A stretch of DNA of 64,000 nucleotides from JAAXGX01 sp965203565 (lineage in GTDB: Bacteria > Acidobacteriota > Vicinamibacteria > Vicinamibacterales > UBA8438): assembly GCA_965203565.1 (NCBI GenBank), contig OZ241896.1:3038001-3102000 (forward strand). Direction: 5' to 3'. Positions 34,229 through 43,599 of the stretch are shown in pieces. Positions within the stretch are counted from its first letter, which is position 1. Every line of letters starts with the position of its first letter. Below the pieces are notes generated by a model, which had not been told where the DNA came from, made no database searches, and was given only the letters and a program-made list of their open reading frames with translations. Position numbers and translations under genes: made by a program.

Positions 34229-34697
34229 CTTCCTCGACCTGCTCGCCGCCCTCGTGCGGGCCAAAACCCGGTTCCTGGTGGTCGGCGCGCATGCTCTGGC
34301 TGCGCACGGCGTGCCGCGCGCAACGGGCGATCTCGACGTCTGGATTCAGCCCGACCCGGAGAACGCCCGGCGGGTCCGGGAGGCGCTGCTCGATTTCGGC
34401 GCTCCGGCGGAAGCGCTCGGCTTGCCGCCCGCCGATCTGGCGGCGCCCGGCCTGGTGTTCCAACTGGGCGCGCCGCCCCGGCGCATCGACGTGCTGACCG
34501 CCATCACCGGGGTTGCCTTCGACGACGCGTGGTCGAGCCGGAGCGTGCACCGCGTCGGCGAAATCGACGTGCCGTTCCTGGGACGGGACGCGCTGATCTC
34601 CAACAAGCGCGCAACCGGCCGGACGAAGGATCTCGCCGACGTGGAAATTCTCGAACGGCGCGGTCCCCGGGAACGCCCGATCATCCATAAACCTTGA
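34218..34697 (+). CDS. Nucleotidyltransferase-fold protein (DUF6036/AbiEii-like)
   Basis: 159-aa protein. VVGAHALAAHGVPRATGDLD is the nucleotidyltransferase core: a G-x-H-A-x-x-x-H-G helix and the D-x-D metal pair. A later Asp lies in RRIDVLTAI. AbiEii-like proteins transfer nucleotides and act as toxins; this one may be the toxin of the pair with 33977-34228. The GTG start lies inside the previous gene. It converges with and overlaps the next gene by 17 bp. Confidence 0.75.
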   Translation: MNPDFLDLLAALVRAKTRFLVVGAHALAAHGVPRATGDLDVWIQPDPENARRVREALLDFGAPAEALGLPPADLAAPGLVFQLGAPPRRIDVLTAITGVAFDDAWSSRSVHRVGEIDVPFLGRDALISNKRATGRTKDLADVEILERRGPRERPIIHKP

Positions 34698-35019
34698 TTC
34701 CGGATCGAACGAAGGCGTCGGGGTCCGGGCGGCGGTCGAGATCGATCACGTCGACCGGCCGGCCGGTCGCGTCCTCCAGCGCCTTCATGACGTCGAGCAC
34801 CGCGTGCGAGCAGCCGCTCACCGCCACGTCTACGTCCGACGACTCACGCCAGCGGGCGGGCGACCGCAGCGAACCCACGACGTACGCGCTCTCGACGCCC
34901 AGCGGCTCCCGCAGATCCAGCAGGGCGCGGCGGACGCGGTCCAGTACTCCGGCCTGCTCCGCCGCCGGCCGCCGCCGGCGGGCGCGCAACGCCGCGTCGA
35001 GGGCGCTGGTGTCGAACAT
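34681..35019 (-). CDS. Minimal nucleotidyltransferase (MNT-like)
   Basis: 112-aa protein with the classical core VVGSLRSPARWRESSDVDVA: G-S helix and D-x-D, as in MntA-type antitoxins of HEPN/MNT systems. The third Asp is probably in PVDVIDLDRR. No HEPN gene is adjacent, so it is an orphan here. ATG 35019 follows GGAGGACC. Confidence 0.78.
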   Translation of the reverse strand: MFDTSALDAALRARRRRPAAEQAGVLDRVRRALLDLREPLGVESAYVVGSLRSPARWRESSDVDVAVSGCSHAVLDVMKALEDATGRPVDVIDLDRRPDPDAFVRSGIKVYG

Positions 35020-35072
35020 GGTCCTCCTACTTTACCGGTCTCGCACCCTGATGTAGGATAAACGCCGCTTCG

Positions 35073-35333
35073 ATGAGCGCGACCAGCACCGGGTTCCGGG
35101 TCCACAGCCGGCCGAGCGGCGGCCACTGGGTCGCCTGGGTCACCGCCGGCGGCGACGTGAAGCCGGCGGGCGCGGCGATCCTCGTCGGCCGGACGCAGGA
35201 AGAAGCCGAGGCGAACGCCCGGAGCTGGGGCGAGCGTCTCGACGACGATCCACGCCTGCTGCGCGCGCCGCAAGACGCCGGCGACGACGGCTCCGACTCG
35301 CCCGAACCCGCCGCCTCCTCCGATCAGGCGTAG
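35073..35333 (+). CDS. Small conserved hypothetical protein
   Basis: 86-aa acidic protein; core FRVHSRPSGGHWVAWVTAGG and ILVGRTQEEAEANARSWGER. No known domain. It ends in a Ser/Asp/Ala-rich tail and overlaps the 3' end of the addA-like gene by 10 bp on the opposite strand. Confidence 0.6.
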   Translation: MSATSTGFRVHSRPSGGHWVAWVTAGGDVKPAGAAILVGRTQEEAEANARSWGERLDDDPRLLRAPQDAGDDGSDSPEPAASSDQA

Positions 35334-38300
35334 ACGAGCCGGCCGACCACCGCCGCCTCGGGAAACATGGCGCGCGCGGCGGCGACGTACGCGTCGAGTT
35401 GCCGCCGGTGGTCGGGGTGCGGCGCCCCGGTCTTGAACTCCAGGACGGTGATGCGGCCGTCCGGGTCGCGCGCCAGGCAGTCGATCGCGCCCCGGAGCAC
35501 GGCCGGACGGCCGGCCGCCGGCGACGCGGCGTCGGGGAGGCGGAGCGAAAACGGAACCTCCCACAGCGCGTCGCGGCCGGCGAGCGCCGCAACCTCTTCC
35601 TGCGCGGCGAACCGCGCGTACAACCGCGCCGCCGATGCGGCCCGCTCGTCGCCGGCCGTGCGTTCGGGCGCCGCGCCGCCGGCCGCGGCGACGTCGTCCG
35701 CCGCGAAGCCGGCCGCTTCGTCGTCCGCCGCCGGATCGTCTGCCTCGACGTCGGCCGCCAGCTCGCGGGCCGCCTGCTCCAGCGCGTCGGGAGCGACCGG
35801 GGCGCCTTCGTACCGCCGCAGCAGGCGGTGCACGAGCCGGCCGACCTGCCGCGTCCGCCGTTCGGGCGCCGCGTCTTCCCGCCCGCTATGCCCGCCGGTC
35901 AGCGGCGGCGCGCCGCTCTCCTGACCGCGCCGCGCGCCGGCCGCCGCATCGGCCCGCGCGCCGCACGCGGCGAGCGTCTTCGGCGAAGCATCGGTGACCG
36001 CGATCCGCTCCACCGCCGGCCGCACGCGCAGCGGCGCGAGCAGCGTCGGCGGCGGCGCCGGGACCGGGCCGGCGTCCGCAGCCGGAACGGAGTCGAACGC
36101 CGCCGCCGGTCCGGAGCCGGCGCCGATCTCGGCAGGAGATCCGCAGACCCGGAAAGCGTGGCGCGCCCCGCTCCGGCCCCGCCATTCGACGCTCCCTCCC
36201 GCCGGCGCGCCCGCGGCCGTCGCGAGCGCCGATGCGCACTGCGGCGGCAGGACGCGGCCGAAGCTGCCCGGGTTGAACTTCGGAACGCCGTCCTCGACCA
36301 CGGCGGAGAGGTACAGGCGGTCCCGAGGCCGCGTCGCCGCCACGTAGAGCAACCGCTTCGTCTCCTCGACTTCCCGCCGTCTTTCCTCCGCGTCGGCCTC
36401 GTCGCGGTGCGGCCAGACCGTCACCGACGGCCGTCCGTCGCCGCGGTCGGGGATCACCCGCACCGGCGGTTGATGCGTCTGCGTGCCGCGGCCGAGGTCG
36501 ACCAGGAAGACGATCGGAAACTCCAGCCCCTTGGCGGCGTGCGCGGTCATCAGGGCGACGGCGTCGAACGCCTCGACCGCCGCGTTCGGCATGCCGGACG
36601 ACAGGCGGTCGATCTGGTCGGCCACGCGCGCCAGGGTGGCGTACCCCCGGTTCTGGATCCGCCGCACGAGGCCGCGCAGCCGCCGGAGGTTCGCCTGCGC
36701 CTGCTCCGCCTGCGGCCCGCGCAGCTCGAACGCGTACGCGGCCTCCTGCAGCGCGCGGTCCAGCACTTCCGCAGGGGGCAGGCGGTCGACCAGTCCGATC
36801 CAGCCGGCGAGGGCCCGCCGGGCGAGATCGAGGACGCGGCGGTCGTCCTCGCCGAGCGCCGCCGCCGACGCGGGCAGGCCGGGCGCGGCGAGCGCATCGG
36901 AGAGGGCGCCGGCGAGCGTCAGCAGCCCGGCGTCCGAGACGCCGGCGAAGCGCGAGCGGAGCAGCGCCGCCGCGCGGAGCTCCGACGACGGGCGCGCAAG
37001 GAACCGGACGAGCGCCCGGACGTCCTTGATCTCGTCGGCGTCGAAGAACCCCATCCCGCTGTGCACGTGCGTCCGGATCGATCGGCGGCCGAGCGCCCGC
37101 TCGAACTCCCGGTGGCTCTCGCGGGTGCGGAACAGGATGGCGACGTCCTCCGGCCGGACGGCGCGGGGGGCCGAACCGCCCTTCGGCCGCACCTGCCCGG
37201 CGTCGAGCAGCCGCGCGATCTCGGCGGCCACCGCCTCGGCGCACGTCTCGACGTCCTGCGCCGCGACGACGCCGAGCGCATCGGCGGCCTCCGCCGGGTC
37301 CGGCGCCGGGGCGCGCTCGATCGGGAATGCGTCGTCGGCTTCGAACCGGAACCGGTCGCGGCCCCCGGCGCCGCGGCCGTCCTCGCCGCCGCCGATCTCG
37401 GCGAACAGGTCGTTGACGAAGGCGAGCAGCGGGGGCGCCGCGCGGAAGCTGCGGCTGATCGAACGGCGCACGTCGCCGTCGGCGCGCAGGCCGGCGATCT
37501 CCCGCGTCGCCTCGCGGAACGTCGCCACGTCGGCTCCGCGAAACCGGTAGATCGACTGCTTCCGGTCGCCGACGACGAAGATCGTCGGCCGCAGCGGCGC
37601 CTCCTCCACCAGGCCGCTCCCTTCGCCCCACGACTGCACCAGCAGCGACACCAGCTCCCACTGCGCCCGGTTCGTGTCCTGGAACTCGTCGACCAGCACG
37701 TGGTGGTAGCGCGACTCCAGCCTGAACCGCGACTGCGCGAACTCGTCCATGCGCCGGAGCAGGCGGACCGCCCGCTCCAGCAGGTCCGAGAAGTCGAGCA
37801 GCGCGCGCGACCGCAGCGCGCGCCGGTACTCCGCGGCGGCGACGGCGAACACCCGGCGGACTGCGCGGACCGCCACCACGTTGACGTCCCGCTCGAACGC
37901 TTGGAGCGCCTCACTCACGTGCGGCGCCACCGCGGCGGCGGCCTCGCGGCGCCGACGCGCCGCCGGACCGGACGCCCGCGTGCGCCAGGCGAACTGCTTG
38001 CGGGGGGTTCCGGCCCGGGTCAGAAACGTCTCCCCCAACCGCTCGAACCAGGCCCGGATAGCCGGCGCGTCGGCCTCGGCCATCTCCGGCAGGCGGCGCA
38101 GGTCGCGCGCCACGATCGCCGCCCGCACGTCGTCGACGACGTCGGCCTCGGTCAGCGTCTCGACCTCGCGCCGCAGGCCGGACAGGCGGTCCGCCAGCTT
38201 CGCCGCCGCGGTCCGGCAGGCGCGCTCGCCGGTCAGGTCGGCCGGCGTCCCGCGGAGGAACCGGCGCAGGGCGCCGGGCGTGACGAGGCGGTGCGTCAGC

Positions 38301-38824
38301 AGGCTTCGGAGCGCGCTGCGGGTCCGCTGCGGACCGAGCCGCGCGAGCAGCATCGCCACGCCGGGGTCGCGGCCGGCGAGATGCGACGCGGCGGTCCACG
38401 CCCTGTCGACCGCCTCGTCGATCAGGCCGGGGATCTCGGTCTCGTCGGCCACCCCGAATCCGGGGTCGAGGTCGGCCTCGAGCGGAAACTCGCGGAGCAG
38501 CGCCAGGCAGAAGGCGTCGACGGTGCTGACGGCGACCTCCCCGAGCCGGTCGCGCAGCGCGCTCCACCGCGCGCGCTCCGCCGCCGAGTCGGCCGCCCCG
38601 CGGCGCAGCGCGCCGACGATCCGCTCCCGCATCTCGGCCGCCGCCTGGCGGGTGAACGTGATCGCCAGGACGTTGGCCGGGGCGACGCCGGCGCGCAGCA
38701 GCCGGAGGTACCGCTCGACGAGCACCGTCGTCTTGCCGGTGCCGGCCGACGCCTCCAGCACGACGTTGCGGGCCGGATCGGTGGCGAAGTCGCGTGCGGC
38801 GGCGTCGGCGGGCCGGCTGCTCAT
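35324..38824 (-). CDS. addA: AddA-like UvrD-type helicase/nuclease
   Basis: 1166-aa subunit of a RecBCD-like double-strand-break repair enzyme. Helicase motifs: Walker A VVLEASAGTGKTTVLVERYL, Ia LAITFTRQAAAEMRERI, Walker B HHVLVDEFQDTNRAQWEL, III FVVGDRKQSIYRFRGAD, V VALMTAHAAKGLEFPIVFL and VI LLYVAATRPRDRLYL. A PD-(D/E)XK nuclease closes the protein: GAIDCLARDPDGRITVLEFK. Its ATG overlaps the stop of the addB-like gene (ATGA). No obvious Chi-recognition assignment can be made. Confidence 0.9.
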   Translation of the reverse strand: MSSRPADAAARDFATDPARNVVLEASAGTGKTTVLVERYLRLLRAGVAPANVLAITFTRQAAAEMRERIVGALRRGAADSAAERARWSALRDRLGEVAVSTVDAFCLALLREFPLEADLDPGFGVADETEIPGLIDEAVDRAWTAASHLAGRDPGVAMLLARLGPQRTRSALRSLLTHRLVTPGALRRFLRGTPADLTGERACRTAAAKLADRLSGLRREVETLTEADVVDDVRAAIVARDLRRLPEMAEADAPAIRAWFERLGETFLTRAGTPRKQFAWRTRASGPAARRRREAAAAVAPHVSEALQAFERDVNVVAVRAVRRVFAVAAAEYRRALRSRALLDFSDLLERAVRLLRRMDEFAQSRFRLESRYHHVLVDEFQDTNRAQWELVSLLVQSWGEGSGLVEEAPLRPTIFVVGDRKQSIYRFRGADVATFREATREIAGLRADGDVRRSISRSFRAAPPLLAFVNDLFAEIGGGEDGRGAGGRDRFRFEADDAFPIERAPAPDPAEAADALGVVAAQDVETCAEAVAAEIARLLDAGQVRPKGGSAPRAVRPEDVAILFRTRESHREFERALGRRSIRTHVHSGMGFFDADEIKDVRALVRFLARPSSELRAAALLRSRFAGVSDAGLLTLAGALSDALAAPGLPASAAALGEDDRRVLDLARRALAGWIGLVDRLPPAEVLDRALQEAAYAFELRGPQAEQAQANLRRLRGLVRRIQNRGYATLARVADQIDRLSSGMPNAAVEAFDAVALMTAHAAKGLEFPIVFLVDLGRGTQTHQPPVRVIPDRGDGRPSVTVWPHRDEADAEERRREVEETKRLLYVAATRPRDRLYLSAVVEDGVPKFNPGSFGRVLPPQCASALATAAGAPAGGSVEWRGRSGARHAFRVCGSPAEIGAGSGPAAAFDSVPAADAGPVPAPPPTLLAPLRVRPAVERIAVTDASPKTLAACGARADAAAGARRGQESGAPPLTGGHSGREDAAPERRTRQVGRLVHRLLRRYEGAPVAPDALEQAARELAADVEADDPAADDEAAGFAADDVAAAGGAAPERTAGDERAASAARLYARFAAQEEVAALAGRDALWEVPFSLRLPDAASPAAGRPAVLRGAIDCLARDPDGRITVLEFKTGAPHPDHRRQLDAYVAAARAMFPEAAVVGRLVYA

Positions 38825-41800
38825 TCGGCGACGTAATCCTTCCGGCAGACGGTGGGATAGGGGCAGTGGGCGCAGAGGCGCCGCTCGGCCGGACGCGCCG
38901 GATACTCGCCGCGGCCGATCCGCTCCAGCGCATCGACGGCGCGGGCTTCGCCTTCCGCCAGCGCCCGATCGAGATCGCGCGCGCTTCTCGCCAGCGGCGC
39001 GTGCAGCCGGGGATCGCCGAACGCCACGTACGCCGCGGCCCCCGCCCGCCAGACGCGCCCGCGGCGGCCGGCCAGCTCCCGCTCGGCGCAGCGCGCATAG
39101 ACCGGGAGCTGCAGCGCGCGGTCCCGCGGCGGCGCCCGGTTCGTCTTGTAGTCGAAGATCCGGAACGTGCCGTCCGACAACAGGTCGACCCGATCGGCCG
39201 TCCCCCGGACCTCCACCGTCCGGCCGCCGTCCGAACCGTCCGGGCCGTTCGCGCGCTCCCCGCCTTGCCCTCCATCCAGACGAAAGGCGTCCCGGACGCG
39301 CAGCTCGACGAGGCGCTCCTCCACGTCGACCGGCTCGCCGACCTCCGACAGGAAGAGCTGCTCCGCGAGGCCGGACGCGGCGGCCGACCCGAGCAGCCAC
39401 GTGCGCACGACCGGGCGATCGACCGGCGGCAGGCCGGCCGCCGCCTCGTCGACCAGCGCCCGGAAGCGGCGGAGCGCCAGGTCAACGTTCGCCAGCGTGA
39501 TCGTCCGATGGCCGTCCGCCTGCCACCGGGAGAAGAACGTCTCCAGCAGGCGATGCAGGAGCCGGCCGCGGTCCCGGGGGGTGAGGACCGGCTCGTCGGC
39601 CGGCTCCTCCTCCAGGGCGAGTTCGCGGGCGGCGAAGTAGCGGAACGGACAGTCGAGGTACTGCTCCAGCGCGCTGACGGCGTACGTGCCGGCGCGGCTC
39701 CGTCCCGCCATGCCGGGGCGCCGCTCCTCCCGGCCCGGCCGCCGGCGCCGCAGGGCCAGCCACGACGCGGCCGGCTCGGACAGGCCGCCGGGCGCGACGC
39801 TCCCCCGGACCAGCGCCTCCTCCGCCGTGACGCACGGCTCCCTGACCGCCGGCTCCCGCGCCGTCTCCAGCCCGGCGCCGGCCGCCTGCTCGAGCAGTGC
39901 GGAGGGCGAGACGACCGCGTCGTCCTCCAGCGAGAACGTCGACAGCGCCGACCGCTCGTGCGCGAGCCGGACGAGATCGACGAACCGGCCGCGTTCGGCG
40001 TGGAGCCGGTCACGTTCGCGGGGCCATCCCAGGCTTCCGAGCACCGACGCCGGGTACAGGATCGACCGCGGCGGCCGTTCGGGCCACTCGCCGTCGACCA
40101 GGCCGACGACGTGGACGTCCCGGAACCGCCCGTAGCGCGCGGCGCGCGCATCGAGCAGCTGCACGCCGGCGGCGCCGGCGGCCGGCGCGAACGTCCGGGT
40201 CTCGAGCCAGCGCCGCACGGACGCCGCCGCTTCGGCGAACCCGGTCGGCGTGTCGTCGAACGCGCGGTGGGCGCGCGACAGCTCTGCGAGCCCCTCCAGG
40301 ACGGCGGCCCGGGCGCGCGACTCGCGCTGCGGGTCGGCCGGCGGAGCCGGGCCGCGCGGCGGACGGCGGCGCAGGAACGACGCCACGAGGTCGAGCTGGG
40401 CCGACGGCGGGCCGGGGTCCTCGATCCGCCCGAGCGCGGCGGCGACCGCCGCCGCGACGGTCGCCGCGGCGGCCGCGTCGGCCTGCGGGCCGCGCGGCTG
40501 GGCGCCGTTCTTCCCGGCGCCGGTCCACGCGTCGGCCAGCCGGGTCAACTCTTCGCGTCCGCCGGCGTAGCGCGCCTCGTGCAGCGCGCGGTCCAGCGCG
40601 TCCGTCTCGCGCGCGCGCAGCGGTCGGCCGGCGTGCGCGAAGGCAAAGTGCGGCGACCGCAGCAGCCCGACGACGGCCGCCCGGCTGCAGTCCGACGTGA
40701 CGCACTCGACGACCAGATCGAGCGCGGCGGCGTACGGCTCGGCCGCCAGCGGCAACGCGTCGCGCGCCTCGAACGGTACGCCGGCCTGCGCGAACGACCG
40801 GCGCGCGAGGTACAGGTACGGCAGCGGGCGCTGGAACACGACCGCCGTTTCGTCCAGTGCGCCGGCCGCAGCCGCCCGGTCCGGGGCGCCCTTCACGACG
40901 CCGTCCGAGGTTGCATCCCGTGCTCCGCCCGCGGCGGCGGCCCCCGATCCGCCCGGACCCGGCGGGACGGCGCGCGACTTGATCCGGCGCACGACCGCCA
41001 GCAGCTCGTCTTCGCGGTCGCGCCAGGTGAAGCAAGGGCCGTCAGCGCCGGCGGGGGCGACGAGCACCGGCGCGCGCGCGGCGGCGCCCTCGAACCGCTC
41101 CTCCTCGATGCCCGGCAGCAGGTCAGCCAGCCGCTCGTGAAAACCGGCCGCAAGCACGGCGTCGGTGGCCGCCACGTCGATCCGCTCCAGCGCCGGGAGG
41201 CGCGCCAGCAGGTCGAAGTCGGCCGGCCACAGCCCGTCCGGATCGGCCGCATGGTCGGCGACCGCGACGACCACGTGGACCAGCGGCTTCGCGAGCCCTT
41301 CGTCCAGCACGCGCCGCCGGACGCCGTGCTCGTCCAGGCGGCCGACGGCGTCGAGACGGCGCCGGAATGCGCGAAAGGCGGCGGCGAGAAAGCGCGTCTG
41401 GCGCAGCAGCCGCCGCGCGCCGCGGTCGATCTCCGCGCTCGGCTCGAGGTCAGCGACGACCAGGCGCTCGAAGCCGTCGACGTCACGCCGATGCCGGATC
41501 AGGTCGTCGTAGAAGCTCAGGATGGCCGGGACCAGCCCCGACCGCAGGTCGAACGGGGGCGCGGCGCCGTCCCGGACCGCCTCGCGGGCCGCCGCCAGCA
41601 TGCAGACGTACCGCTCGACCGGCGACAGCCGCGCCGACGGCGGGGCGGTCCGCTCCGCCAGCGCGGCGTACCAGCCGTCCCGCGTCAGGATCTCCGGCGG
41701 CGCAAGCACCGGCGCAGGCCGCGCGCCGACGAGCGCCAGATCTTCCAGCGTCCGCCGAAGCTGCTCGGCGGCGGCGCGGGTCGGCACGAGGACCGCCGTC

Positions 41801-41907
41801 CGCCGCGCCCGCCAAGGGTCGCGGGTGCGCGTCTGCTCAGCGATCGACGCCTGGAAGCTCCAGAGGCCGCCGGACCGGATCAGGCGCGTGCGGCGGGGCG
41901 TGATCAA
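38821..41907 (-). CDS. addB: AddB-like nuclease subunit
   Basis: 1028-aa partner of the AddA-like protein. The N-terminus is an inactivated helicase-like region (TAVLVPTRAAAEQLRRTLED). The C-terminal PD-(D/E)XK nuclease reads VRGTADRVDLLSDGTFRIFD then YKTNR. Four Cys typical of the AddB Fe-S cluster are present: LDCPFRYFAA and the terminal CAHCPYPTVCRKDY. The start is uncertain: TTG 41907 or 41910, both overlapping the stop of the upstream gene. Confidence 0.86.
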   Translation of the reverse strand: MITPRRTRLIRSGGLWSFQASIAEQTRTRDPWRARRTAVLVPTRAAAEQLRRTLEDLALVGARPAPVLAPPEILTRDGWYAALAERTAPPSARLSPVERYVCMLAAAREAVRDGAAPPFDLRSGLVPAILSFYDDLIRHRRDVDGFERLVVADLEPSAEIDRGARRLLRQTRFLAAAFRAFRRRLDAVGRLDEHGVRRRVLDEGLAKPLVHVVVAVADHAADPDGLWPADFDLLARLPALERIDVAATDAVLAAGFHERLADLLPGIEEERFEGAAARAPVLVAPAGADGPCFTWRDREDELLAVVRRIKSRAVPPGPGGSGAAAAGGARDATSDGVVKGAPDRAAAAGALDETAVVFQRPLPYLYLARRSFAQAGVPFEARDALPLAAEPYAAALDLVVECVTSDCSRAAVVGLLRSPHFAFAHAGRPLRARETDALDRALHEARYAGGREELTRLADAWTGAGKNGAQPRGPQADAAAAATVAAAVAAALGRIEDPGPPSAQLDLVASFLRRRPPRGPAPPADPQRESRARAAVLEGLAELSRAHRAFDDTPTGFAEAAASVRRWLETRTFAPAAGAAGVQLLDARAARYGRFRDVHVVGLVDGEWPERPPRSILYPASVLGSLGWPRERDRLHAERGRFVDLVRLAHERSALSTFSLEDDAVVSPSALLEQAAGAGLETAREPAVREPCVTAEEALVRGSVAPGGLSEPAASWLALRRRRPGREERRPGMAGRSRAGTYAVSALEQYLDCPFRYFAARELALEEEPADEPVLTPRDRGRLLHRLLETFFSRWQADGHRTITLANVDLALRRFRALVDEAAAGLPPVDRPVVRTWLLGSAAASGLAEQLFLSEVGEPVDVEERLVELRVRDAFRLDGGQGGERANGPDGSDGGRTVEVRGTADRVDLLSDGTFRIFDYKTNRAPPRDRALQLPVYARCAERELAGRRGRVWRAGAAAYVAFGDPRLHAPLARSARDLDRALAEGEARAVDALERIGRGEYPARPAERRLCAHCPYPTVCRKDYVAE

Positions 41908-43154
41908 CAAGGAAGTTGCGGCTCGCGCAGCGCGCGATCGAACTCGGCGGCGGCGCGGTCGAACAGCATGAGCGCCCCCGCGGCGGACGCCGCCGCGTCC
42001 CAGGCCGCGCGCAGATCGCCGTCCCGAACCGCCTCGTACCGCCCCCGCGCGGCGCGGGCCGCCAGGGTGAACGCCTGCCGCAGCAGATCGTGCGCCGGAC
42101 CGGCCTCCGCCGCCGGCGCACGCACCCTGAGCGCGCCGGCGGTCTCGGCGAACCGGCCGCTCAGCGCCGGAAGGGCGCCGGCGTCCGGCCCGGCCAGCAG
42201 ACGAACGTCGTCGAGCAGCGCGCGCGACCCGGCGAGCTGTCGGAGCGCCTCCGAGATCGCGTCGCCGTACCGCCGGCCCTCCTCCGCCCGAAGCTGCCGC
42301 CGGTCGCGCTCGAGGCGCTGCGCGCGGGCGTCCGCAAGATGGCCGTCGAGCGCCGCGAGCAGCGACGAAAGGTAGTCGGGACGCCGGCGGCCCAGCGCGC
42401 CGTCGCGCTCCAGCACCGCGTCGACCACCGATCGGACGCCGCGCACGTCCGCGCGCTGCGCGTACGCCGCGGCGTCGTCGAGCGCCGTCCGTCCCAGCTG
42501 CAGATAGCCGGCTTCGCTGCGCAGCTCCGCATCGAGATCGCGAACGGCCGCGGCGCGCGTCGCCGCGCGCCATTCGGCGTCCACGGCGCTGCGGGAGTCG
42601 CCGAGCGCCGCGACCGCGCCGCGCAGAATCGCGATCCGCTCCTCCGGCACCCGGGTCAGCCGCGCGACGGTCAACGCCCGGGCGATGATCTCCTGCAGGC
42701 TCGGAGGAGGCAGCAGCGGCATCGGCCGGCTGCGCGCAGCCGCGGCGACCAGGCTGAGCCGAACGCCGTCGCCGGCGGCGTCCGCCGTGTCGGCCGCGCC
42801 GGCGTCGTCGAGCAGCGCGACGACCTGCACGGCGTCGCCGCGCGCGGCCGCATGGCGGGCGTCCCGCACCGACTCCGCGTAGCGCTCGGTGGTCTCCCAG
42901 TCGACCGTTCCCGCCGGAATGCCGACGAGCTGCGCGCCCCCCGCGGCCGGCTCCGCGGTGAGCGGCAACGAGAAGACGACCCGGCCGCCCACGCGCGCGT
43001 AGTCGCCGTACGCGACGAGATCTTCGCCGTGCTCGAGGAAGATGCGGGAGAACGGCGCCGGAGCCGCTTCCGCCGCGGCCTCGGAGGGGGCGCAGACGAG
43101 CAGCATGCCGGCCGCCGCCGGCGCGCCGAGCCTGCGCAGCCGCCGCCTCCCCAT
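41904..43154 (-). CDS. Exported helical protein of unknown function upstream of addBA
   Basis: 416-aa protein with a signal peptide (APAAAGMLLVCAPSEAAAEA). A beta-rich start (FSRIFLEHGEDLVAYGDYAR VGGRVVFSLP) is followed by a long all-helical region with repeated Ala/Arg/Leu heptads. No recognised domain. It overlaps the AddB-like start and so is probably cotranscribed with the repair genes, an odd partner for an exported protein. Confidence 0.68.
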   Translation of the reverse strand: MGRRRLRRLGAPAAAGMLLVCAPSEAAAEAAPAPFSRIFLEHGEDLVAYGDYARVGGRVVFSLPLTAEPAAGGAQLVGIPAGTVDWETTERYAESVRDARHAAARGDAVQVVALLDDAGAADTADAAGDGVRLSLVAAAARSRPMPLLPPPSLQEIIARALTVARLTRVPEERIAILRGAVAALGDSRSAVDAEWRAATRAAAVRDLDAELRSEAGYLQLGRTALDDAAAYAQRADVRGVRSVVDAVLERDGALGRRRPDYLSSLLAALDGHLADARAQRLERDRRQLRAEEGRRYGDAISEALRQLAGSRALLDDVRLLAGPDAGALPALSGRFAETAGALRVRAPAAEAGPAHDLLRQAFTLAARAARGRYEAVRDGDLRAAWDAAASAAGALMLFDRAAAEFDRALREPQLPC

Positions 43155-43389
43155 GCCGTGGAGCGTAGTTGCGGACGCCGTTCAGCGTCAAGCGCCGCCC
43201 GGGCGCCGCGGGCATGTGTAAAAACTGTTGAAAAACTGTGCGCCGGCTGTGAAAGGCGCGACAGGAAAATTTTTTGTGCGCCGTTCCCGCGCAGCGATGA
43301 GCCGCGATGCGATCTGTGGACGCGACATTCGCGTCCGGCTTCGCTTGACGGAGGCTCGGGGGCCGTTAGAATTCCATCCCGCAAGCCTC

Positions 43390-43599
43390 ATGACGACACG
43401 CCGCTTCGAGGAAACCATCAACGGCCAGGGGTACGAGATCGAGGTGCTGGCCGTCAGGCCCGACCGCTGGCGGGCCGACCTCGTGCGGATGAGCGACGGC
43501 CCGGCCGCGCTCATGCCGTTCTACGGCCGCACCCCCGACGAAGCGGCGCGGCAGCTCGCGAACTGGCTCGCCCGGGCGCACCGCGTCGCGAAAGATTGA
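43390..43599 (+). CDS. Small conserved hypothetical protein
   Basis: 69-aa protein: INGQGYEIEVLAVRPDRWRA, MPFYGRTPDEAARQLANWLA. Small proteins with the M-P-F-Y-G motif are found widely in Acidobacteriota without known function. Its TGA overlaps the TTG start of the asparaginase gene. Confidence 0.68.
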   Translation: MTTRRFEETINGQGYEIEVLAVRPDRWRADLVRMSDGPAALMPFYGRTPDEAARQLANWLARAHRVAKD

